The translations under genes and the position numbers were made by a program. A stretch of DNA of 27,055 nucleotides. It comes from an uncultured Gammaproteobacteria bacterium. Its GTDB lineage: Bacteria > Pseudomonadota > Gammaproteobacteria > Steroidobacterales > Woeseiaceae. Shown piece after piece: positions 1 through 5,711 of the stretch (positions within the stretch are counted from its first letter, which is position 1; every line of letters begins with the position of its first letter). Under the pieces are notes generated by a model. The model saw nothing but the letters and a program-made list of their open reading frames with translations, had not been told where the DNA came from and did not search any database. The stretch is from the NCBI GenBank assembly GCA_938003715.1, contig CALKYK010000143.1, positions 1 to 27,055 of the forward strand. Reading direction: 5' to 3'.

Positions 1-2035
1 GCGTCGAGTCCTGACTGCGCCGGCGACGCCGCCGGCCGCCAGGCACGGTGCTGTCGTTGGCGGCGATGCGCGTCGTCAGCTCCGGCAGGGTGACCGCCGC
101 CGAAAGATTGGGGAAGGCGGCGCTGGAGTGCGGAATGCCCATGGCCTCGACGAAGTGGGCCTGGAACTTGGGCTCCACGGCGGTCTCGATCTTCTCGACC
201 CGGCGAATGACCTCTTCGATCTCGTCGCGCGCCCTCTGGTTCAAGAGCGCGATACGCGCGCCGGTGCCGGCGGCGTTGCCCGCCGCATAGACACGGTCCA
301 GCGGGCAGTCTGGGATCATGCCGAGGATCATGGCGTACTTGGTATCGATGTGGCTGCCGAAGGCGCCGGCCAGGACCACGCGGTCGACGGTCTCGATACC
401 CAGACGGTCCATCAGCAGGCGCGCGCCGGCATAGAGCGCCGCCTTGGCCAACTGGATCGCGCGGATGTCGGTTTGCAGGATCTTCAGTTCCGGCTCCCCG
501 GCGCGCAGCAGGTAGGAGTAGGTCCGGCCTTCCAATTGAACGCGCGGGCTTTGCGTGGCCGCGCGGCCGTTGATGGTGCCGTCGCTGTTCAGGATGCCGG
601 CCAGGTACATCTCGGCCAGGACTTCGATGATGCCGGAGCCGCAGATGCCCGTGACGCCGGTCTTGCGGGTCGCGGCTTCGAAGCCGTCTTCGTTCGACCA
701 AAGATCGCAGCCGATCACCTTGACGCGTGGCGCAAGGGTCGTCGGGTCGATGCGCACCCGTGCTGTGGGGCCGGGCGCCGCGCGCTGGCCGCAGGAGATT
801 TGCGCGCCCTCGAAGGCCGGTCCGGTCGGCGAGGAACAGGCGAGCAGGCGGTCCTTGTTACCCAGCACGATTTCCGCGTTGGTGCCGACATCGATGATCA
901 GCACGATCTCGTCGCTGAGATGCGGCGTCTCGGACAGGATCACGCCCGCGGTGTCGGCGCCGACATGGCCGGCGATGCAAGGCAGCACGAAGACGCGGGC
1001 ATTGCGGTTGACCTGCACCAGATCGATCTCGCTGGCCCAGAAGGTCATGCCCGAGTTCGCGGCCAGCGCGAAAGGCGCGCCGCCCAATTCGGTCGGGTCG
1101 ATACCGAGCAGCAGGTGGTGCATGATCGGGTTGCCGACGAAGGTCGCGTTCAGAATGTCGTCGGTCGAAACGCCGGCCTCCGCCGCCACCTCGGCGAAGA
1201 TCGTGTTGATGGCGTCGCGCACCACTTTGGTCAGGTCCTTGTCGCCGCCGGGGTTCATCATGACGTAGGAGACCCGGCTCATCAGGTCCTCGCCGAAGCG
1301 GATCTGCGGATTCATGCGGCCGCCCGATGCGAGCACGCGGCCGCTGGTCAGGTCGCATACGTGGCCTGCGATCGTCGTCGAGCCGACGTCGATCGCGATG
1401 CCGTGCACGCGTTCGCGGAACCCGGGCCACACCGCGATGATCTCGCGCTGTTCGCGCACCGCGACCGTGACCTTCCAGTCGCCGTCGCGCAGCGCGCGCT
1501 GCAGGACCTGCAGCGCCGGCAGCGCAACGTCGAGACTTGTGAGCTGCCAGTCGCGTTCCAGCGCGGCCATCAGTCGCTGCAGGTCGCCGCTCGGGTCGTG
1601 CATGTCCGGCTCGTCGACCTCCGTGTAGTAGGCGTGCGTGACCGGGTCGATCTCGATGTCGTGCGCCTCGTGCGGTTTGCGCACGACCTGGCGGTGCACC
1701 TGGCTCGACTGTGGCACGTCGATCGCGACGTCCGCGCGGATGCGCGCCTGGCAGGACAGGCGGCGTTTTTCCTCGAGGCCGCGGCGCTCGCGGTAGCGGG
1801 TCTCGGCCTCGCCGACGGGCGTCAGGTTCGACGCGCGCGACGTGATGCCGTGCTTGGGCAGTTCCCCTTCTGCGACTTCCACCTGGCAGCGCCCGCAAAT
1901 TGCGCGACCGCCGCAGACGGAATCGATGTCGACGCCGAGCGCGCGCGCGGCATCCAGCACCGGCGTGTCCACGGCAAAACGGCCGCGCTTGCCCGACGGC
2001 GAAAATACGATGAGTGGATCCTTGCCAGGCGACAT
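1..2035 (-). CDS. RACo/RamA-type corrinoid activation protein (2Fe-2S ferredoxin plus ASKHA ATPase, DUF4445), C-terminus cut by window edge
   Basis: This protein would reduce inactive Co(II) corrinoid back to Co(I) at the expense of ATP, keeping the neighbouring methyltransferase system working. I read one open frame of 678 codons from an ATG at 2035 to the left edge. An N-terminal ferredoxin domain has Cys41, Cys47 and Cys50 (CGGRAICGRC) and a fourth Cys at 95, the plant/adrenodoxin-type 2Fe-2S pattern. A linker follows, then an ASKHA domain beginning at DVGST (216-220), with later DVGTNAEIVLG, GICGSG and LAGAFG motifs. The last visible residues are an arginine-rich tail (GGRRRRRRSQ), so the true end is probably close to the edge. 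A TAG lies in frame 15 bases upstream of the ATG, so no longer start exists. The start is 15 bp after the preceding gene; no strong ribosome site is visible. It is last in the visible mttB operon. Family assignment is firm; the target corrinoid protein is inferred from context. Confidence 0.92.
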   Translation of the reverse strand, partial: MSPGKDPLIVFSPSGKRGRFAVDTPVLDAARALGVDIDSVCGGRAICGRCQVEVAEGELPKHGITSRASNLTPVGEAETRYRERRGLEEKRRLSCQARIRADVAIDVPQSSQVHRQVVRKPHEAHDIEIDPVTHAYYTEVDEPDMHDPSGDLQRLMAALERDWQLTSLDVALPALQVLQRALRDGDWKVTVAVREQREIIAVWPGFRERVHGIAIDVGSTTIAGHVCDLTSGRVLASGGRMNPQIRFGEDLMSRVSYVMMNPGGDKDLTKVVRDAINTIFAEVAAEAGVSTDDILNATFVGNPIMHHLLLGIDPTELGGAPFALAANSGMTFWASEIDLVQVNRNARVFVLPCIAGHVGADTAGVILSETPHLSDEIVLIIDVGTNAEIVLGNKDRLLACSSPTGPAFEGAQISCGQRAAPGPTARVRIDPTTLAPRVKVIGCDLWSNEDGFEAATRKTGVTGICGSGIIEVLAEMYLAGILNSDGTINGRAATQSPRVQLEGRTYSYLLRAGEPELKILQTDIRAIQLAKAALYAGARLLMDRLGIETVDRVVLAGAFGSHIDTKYAMILGMIPDCPLDRVYAAGNAAGTGARIALLNQRARDEIEEVIRRVEKIETAVEPKFQAHFVEAMGIPHSSAAFPNLSAAVTLPELTTRIAANDSTVPGGRRRRRRSQDST

Positions 2036-2050
2036 CGGTAGGTACCGGCG

Positions 2051-2362
2051 CTATTCGTCAGAATCCGATTTCAGCACGCCGCCGGCCTTTACGGTTTTTT
2101 CCAGCAGCTCGTCATCGAATCGCGCTTCGAGCGCGGCGACCCGGTCTGCGACCAGCGCCTCGAGGTCGCCCGATACCTGCTCGGTTTCGCGCCGCCAGTC
2201 GGCGAGGTAGGCATCGCTCGAGCCGCGTCCGGCGCGCATCGCGGCGCGGTCGATCGCCTTCTGGAAGCGCGGCGACAGTTCCTTTTTCACGTTGTTGCGG
2301 CCGTTGCGCCCGACCACCTGTGCGGGAATGTCGCGCCAGTAGATGCAGATCAGCTTTGCCAT
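2051..2362 (-). CDS. PF13769 'virulence factor' family small protein of the MttB/RACo cluster
   Basis: A 103-residue soluble protein that begins MAKLICIYWRDIPAQVVGR and contains KKELSPRFQKAIDRAAMRAG. I recognise these as the hallmark of the family databases call 'virulence factor' (PF13769). No enzymatic motif, signal peptide or membrane segment is visible, and the second half is charged and probably helical. Its ATG overlaps the end of the DUF1638 gene by 13 bp, which suggests translational coupling, and the RACo gene follows 15 bp after its stop. Genes of this family are found beside corrinoid methyltransferases and RACo proteins in aerobic proteobacteria, so a helper role in corrinoid or methyl-group handling is more plausible than virulence. 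The biochemical function is unknown to me. Confidence 0.85.
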   Translation of the reverse strand: MAKLICIYWRDIPAQVVGRNGRNNVKKELSPRFQKAIDRAAMRAGRGSSDAYLADWRRETEQVSGDLEALVADRVAALEARFDDELLEKTVKAGGVLKSDSDE

Positions 2363-2952
2363 TGAACGACGTGCTCCTCGATGATGTCCTGCACCGGCTC
2401 GAGCCCGGTCACTCGCTTTTCGAATTCCAGCCCGAGATAGGCGGCTGCGGTTTCGGCCGCGGCCGTGAGCTGCGGCGAGTCGGTCTGTGCCAGGTAGACG
2501 ACGCGGCGGTAGTTGCCGAAGTACTGCGGCAGGAGCTCGGGATGTGCGTCGAGCCCCAGCCCCTCGACGACGAGGCGCTCGAAATGCCGCACCAGGAAAT
2601 CGGTCAGGTAGAACGTGCCCGGCTCGGCGTCGTGCAGCGCGGCGAAGGCTTCCGGGCCGGCGTAGAATTCATAGCAGTGCGCGCCGGGAATGCGACTCAC
2701 GCCGTAGGTTTCGAGTACGCGGTCGAGCGCACCGCCGGTACCGCAGTCCGCGTAGGCAACGAAGATGTGCCGGTAGTCGTCGCGATATTTTTCGATCATC
2801 CCCGCGACGGCGGCGGGTATGTCGGCGGGCGTATTGTGCAGTTCGGCCGGCAGGCACTGGATACGGATGTGCTCCCAGCCGTTCGCGCGCGAGAGTTCGA
2901 CCCGTTCCCGGGCGAGTGCGCCGCAGGCGATGAGCAGGACTCCTTTGTCCAC
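2350..2952 (-). CDS. DUF1638 domain protein
   Basis: A 200-residue protein opening with DKGVLLIACGALARE. It has conserved-looking patches CLPAELHNTP, YADCGTGGALD and IPGAHCYEFYAG that fit DUF1638. The cysteines and histidines in those patches could bind a metal or a corrinoid, but that is inference. The start is a GTG at 2952; a modest AGG lies about 8 bases upstream, right at the border of the repeat element 2962-3219, so the element may have reshaped the translation signal of this gene. Its 3' end overlaps the PF13769 gene by 13 bp. DUF1638 proteins recur in MttB/MtgB methyltransferase clusters and are thought to be accessory; the reaction, if any, is not known. Confidence 0.88.
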   Translation of the reverse strand: MDKGVLLIACGALARERVELSRANGWEHIRIQCLPAELHNTPADIPAAVAGMIEKYRDDYRHIFVAYADCGTGGALDRVLETYGVSRIPGAHCYEFYAGPEAFAALHDAEPGTFYLTDFLVRHFERLVVEGLGLDAHPELLPQYFGNYRRVVYLAQTDSPQLTAAAETAAAYLGLEFEKRVTGLEPVQDIIEEHVVQWQS

Positions 2953-2961
2953 GCTCGCACC

Positions 2962-3219
2962 TAGCAGCCTGTCGAAGAAGTAGTTAGGAGCTCAGCGCGC
3001 TCAGAGAAGGGCTGCGGCGCGGCGCGCGCTGCCGCGCAGGGCGGGTCCCTTCGCAAAGCGTGCAACAACGCCGCAGCCCTTCTACGGCGCGCCCATCGGG
3101 TTATCTGCTCAGAACTGTGCTCGGCGTTGCGCCTCTTGCAAAGGTACCCAACCTTTGCGGCGAGACGCGCCTTGATCACAGTTCTGAGCATTTAACTGAA
3201 CTTCTACGACAGGCTGCTA
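2962..3219. repeat. MITE-like element with nested inverted repeats inside the methyltransferase operon
   Basis: The outer ends match as inverted repeats: 2962-2981 (TAGCAGCCTGTCGAAGAAGT) against the complement of 3200-3219, with one mismatch in the first 19 bases, and an AGTTA match continues inward after a 2-base offset. Inside lie a perfect 15-bp inverted pair (3005-3019 with 3069-3083, AGAAGGGCTGCGGCG), a perfect 13-bp pair (3107-3119 with 3177-3189, GCTCAGAACTGTG) and an innermost 8-bp stem GCAAAGGT (3138-3145 with 3151-3158) around a 5-base loop. TA dinucleotides border both ends and could be target duplication or part of the repeat. No plausible protein is encoded; the two short open frames here are incidental. 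The layout is that of a non-autonomous transposable element. The TAG stop of the corrinoid gene is formed by its right end. The parent IS family is not identified. Confidence 0.8.
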
Positions 3220-3903
3220 CGACGCCCGCCGCTTCTTTACCAGGTCCTTGGCAGTCTCGACGGCGGTAGCCGCATCGCGGCAGTAGGCGTCGGCGCCGAT
3301 CGCCTGGCCGAACTCCTCGTTCAGCGGCGCGCCGCCGACCATGACGATGTAATCGTCGCGGATCCCCTGTTCCTTCATCGTGTCGATGACGACTTTCATG
3401 TACGGCATCGTCGTCGTCAGGAGCGCGGACATGCCGAGGATGTCCGGCTTTTCGCGCCCGAGCGCCTCGATGTAGGCGTCCGCGTCGGTGTTGATGCCGA
3501 GGTCCACGACTTCGAAGCCGGCGCCTTCCATCATCATGCCGACCAGGTTCTTGCCGATGTCGTGGATGTCACCCTTGACGGTGCCGATGACCATCTTGCC
3601 GATCGGCTTCGCGCCGGTTTCGGCGAGCAGCGGGCGCAGGATGGCCATGCCGCCCTTCATCGCGTTCGCCGCGAGCAGCACCTCCGGCACGAACAGGATG
3701 CCGTCACGAAAGTCGATGCCGACGATGCGCATGCCTTCGACGAGCGCCTCGTTCAGCACCCGGTCGGCCGGCCAGCCGCGTTCGAGAAGGATGTTCGTTC
3801 CCTCCTCGATTTCCTCCTTCAGGCCGTCGTAGAGATCGTCGTGCATCTGGCTCACGAGATCCTCGTCGGACAGCGCCGACAGGTCGAGATCGTCTTCAGT
3901 CAT
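3217..3903 (-). CDS. MttC/MtgC-type corrinoid (B12-binding) protein
   Basis: A 228-residue methyl-carrier protein. Its cobalamin accepts a methyl group from the MttB-family partner and passes it to a second methyltransferase. Residues 1-95 form the helical cap domain. The Rossmann-like B12 domain then shows the signature GTVKGDIHDIGKN with the lower-ligand His114, followed by GMSALLTTTM and VGGAPLNEEFGQAIGADAYC. The start is the ATG at 3903 (MTEDDLDLSALSDEDL); the upstream open frame is out-of-phase mttB sequence. The ATG shares one base with the TGA stop of the methyltransferase gene (TGATG), a classic coupling arrangement. The last codons encode KKRRAS and the TAG lies in the terminal repeat of the adjacent element, so the natural C-terminus may have been changed slightly by the insertion. 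Family confidence is very high; the methyl donor is inferred. Confidence 0.95.
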   Translation of the reverse strand: MTEDDLDLSALSDEDLVSQMHDDLYDGLKEEIEEGTNILLERGWPADRVLNEALVEGMRIVGIDFRDGILFVPEVLLAANAMKGGMAILRPLLAETGAKPIGKMVIGTVKGDIHDIGKNLVGMMMEGAGFEVVDLGINTDADAYIEALGREKPDILGMSALLTTTMPYMKVVIDTMKEQGIRDDYIVMVGGAPLNEEFGQAIGADAYCRDAATAVETAKDLVKKRRAS

Positions 3904-5462
3904 CAGTAGTCCTGGTCCGGGAATTCGGCTTTGCGTTTGGTGATGTATTCGTTCAGCGCCTCGTCGATCGCCGGGTCGAGTGGCGGCGCTTCGTACTCCT
4001 TCAGCATGCGTTTCCAGATACCGTTCGCGCGCATCGCGGCGTCCAGCGAACCGTCCTGTTCCCACTGCTCGAAGCTGTTGTTGTCGGCGATCCTGGAGCG
4101 GTAAAAGGCGTTCTCGAAATTCGCCTGCGTGTGCGTCGCGCCGAGGAAGTGCTTGCCGGGTCCGACCTCGCGCAGCGCGTCCAGCGCCTGGCCGTTTTCC
4201 GACAGGTCGACGCCGCCGAGCAGCACCGCGAGCATGCTGGCCTGGTCGGCATCGATGATGAACTTTTCGTAGCCCATCGAAAGGCCGCCTTCGAGCCATC
4301 CGGCCGTGTGCAGCATGAAGTTGACGCCGGCGAGTGCTGCCGTTTGCAAGGTATTCGCCGATTCGTACGCGGCCTGCGCATCCGGGATCTTGGATGCACA
4401 TAGCGCGCCGCCACTGCGGAATGGAAGGCCGAGCCGGCGCGCGAGTTGTGCCGCGCCGTACAGGATCATGCTCGGCTCCGGCGTGCCGAACGTCGGCGCG
4501 CCCGACTGCATCGACACCGCCGCAGCGAACGTGCCGAAGATGACCGGCGCACCAGGACGCACGAGCTGGATGTACGCGATGCCGGCCAGCGCTTCGGCGA
4601 GGATCTGCGTCAGCGTGCCGGCCACCGTGACCGGCGACATCGCCCCGGCAAGCAGGAACGGCGAGATCATCGTCGCCTGGTTGTGCTCGGCATACACGGT
4701 CGCCGCCCCGAGCATCGTCGCGTCGTAGGTCATCGGCGAGTTGGCGTTGATCAGGCTGGTGATGACGGTGTTCTGTTCGACGAAGTCGTCACCGAACACG
4801 ATCTTCGCCATCGCAACCGTGTCGCGCGCGCGCTCCGGTTGCGTCACCGAACCCATGAACGGTTTGTCGCTGTACTTCAGGTGGCTGTACACCATGTCAA
4901 AATGGCGCTTGTTTACCGGCACGTCGACCGGCTCGCAAACGGTGCCGCCGGAATGATGAATACCCGGGCTCAGGTACGCGAGCTTGACGAAGTTCCTGAA
5001 ATCTTCGAGCGTTGCGTAGCGGCGGCCACGGTCGAGGTCGCGAACGAACGGCGAACCGTAGGCCGGAACGAGAATCATGCGGTCGCCGCCGACGATCACG
5101 TTTCGCGCAGGATTACGCGAGTGCTGCGTGTACTCGCGCGGCGCCGAGGTCTGGATGATCGAGCGGCACAGGCCGCGCGGGAAACGTACACGTTCGCCGT
5201 CGACGTCGGCACCGGCATCGCGGAACAACTCTAGCGCGCGTGGAAAGTCGCGGAACTCGATGCCGATTTCCTCTAGCACCGTGTCCGCGTTGTGCTCGAT
5301 CAATTCGAGTGCTTCCTCATTCAGCAGCTCGTAATAAGGAATCCGGCGTTCGATGAACGGAGCGACGGACTGCGGCATGGATTGCCGGCGGGCGCGCTTG
5401 GCGTCGCGGCCGGCGCCGCGTCGCCTGCGGGTGGGGGTGGTGGCTTCTGCGCCTTCGGACAT
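3903..5462 (-). CDS. Non-pyrrolysine MttB-family methylamine/betaine:corrinoid methyltransferase
   Basis: A 519-residue COG5598 methyltransferase that moves a methyl group from an N-methyl compound to the cognate corrinoid protein. After a basic N-terminal tail (TRRRRGAGRDAKRARRQ) come YYELLNEEALELIEHNADTV, the GGTVCEPVDVPV region, NANSPMTYDATMLGAATVYA and the C-terminal GATHTQANFENAFYRS, all typical of the family. The frame has no internal TAG, so it is not the pyrrolysine trimethylamine enzyme; non-Pyl members include MtgB for glycine betaine, MtpB for proline betaine and MtcB for carnitine. I chose the ATG at 5462 (MSEGAEAT) because the 75-codon upstream extension is poorly conserved in style and overlaps the control region. 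It overlaps the corrinoid gene by one base. Choline dehydrogenase further right makes glycine betaine an attractive substrate, but sequence alone does not settle it. Confidence 0.93.
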   Translation of the reverse strand: MSEGAEATTPTRRRRGAGRDAKRARRQSMPQSVAPFIERRIPYYELLNEEALELIEHNADTVLEEIGIEFRDFPRALELFRDAGADVDGERVRFPRGLCRSIIQTSAPREYTQHSRNPARNVIVGGDRMILVPAYGSPFVRDLDRGRRYATLEDFRNFVKLAYLSPGIHHSGGTVCEPVDVPVNKRHFDMVYSHLKYSDKPFMGSVTQPERARDTVAMAKIVFGDDFVEQNTVITSLINANSPMTYDATMLGAATVYAEHNQATMISPFLLAGAMSPVTVAGTLTQILAEALAGIAYIQLVRPGAPVIFGTFAAAVSMQSGAPTFGTPEPSMILYGAAQLARRLGLPFRSGGALCASKIPDAQAAYESANTLQTAALAGVNFMLHTAGWLEGGLSMGYEKFIIDADQASMLAVLLGGVDLSENGQALDALREVGPGKHFLGATHTQANFENAFYRSRIADNNSFEQWEQDGSLDAAMRANGIWKRMLKEYEAPPLDPAIDEALNEYITKRKAEFPDQDY

Positions 5463-5603
5463 CGCGTATGGACCTGCAAAAACCGGGCGGTCATGCTGCC
5501 GCCAGCACTCCAGTTTGTGCCAAAACCGAGGTCCGTGCATGACTCGTTGCGACGTCCCGCTGACCAGAAACGACACCAAAGGCACGCTCCGCGCAGACAA
5601 GCG

Positions 5604-5618
5604 TGTCCGATATGGACA
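5604..5618. promoter_or_regulatory. Candidate operator palindrome TGTCC-N5-GGACA between divergent operons
   Basis: The 15-bp sequence TGTCCGATATGGACA is an inverted repeat with 5-bp arms. It overlaps a direct repeat: GACAAGCG followed by TGTC (5596-5607) recurs as GACAAGCG, GG, TGTC (5615-5628). It lies in the middle of the 249-bp gap between the divergent mttB and TonB-receptor genes, where a shared regulator would bind. The regulator is not in the window. This is an inference from symmetry and position. Confidence 0.4.
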
Positions 5619-5657
5619 AGCGGGTGTCGCACGCAGCCAACAGCCGATAAGCGGCGA

Positions 5658-5666
5658 TGCTATCCT
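5658..5666 (+). promoter_or_regulatory. Weak extended -10 promoter candidate for the first TonB receptor
   Basis: TGCTATCCT resembles an extended -10 (TGnTATAAT), 46 bases before the receptor start. No convincing -35 is visible upstream. A similar TGCTATACT lies upstream of the second receptor. The start codon has a good ribosome site, AGGGGA, at about 5701-5706. Confidence 0.25.
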
Positions 5667-5711
5667 TGCGCGACTCAATAAGAACACGCCAATTACTTTC
5701 AGGGGAAACCG

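Noticed and set aside
858..1898. Minus-strand open frame within the RACo gene
   Set aside because: Arg-rich, unstructured translation in a different frame from the real gene; no start context.
128..2041. Very long plus-strand open frame opposite the RACo gene
   Set aside because: Its composition is Arg/Asp/Val/His-rich with no domain, and the minus strand reads as a clear ferredoxin-ASKHA protein over the same span. It is a GC-bias shadow.
2051..2362. A role in virulence, as the family name suggests
   Set aside because: The name is historical; the gene overlaps DUF1638 and precedes RACo, so a corrinoid-related role is better supported.
2961..3269. Small open frames of 69 and 76 codons in the repeat element
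   Set aside because: They run across hairpin arms of the inverted-repeat element and show no protein-like pattern or ribosome site.
3903..5462. Pyrrolysine-containing trimethylamine methyltransferase
   Set aside because: There is no in-frame TAG anywhere in the gene, so the non-Pyl branch applies.
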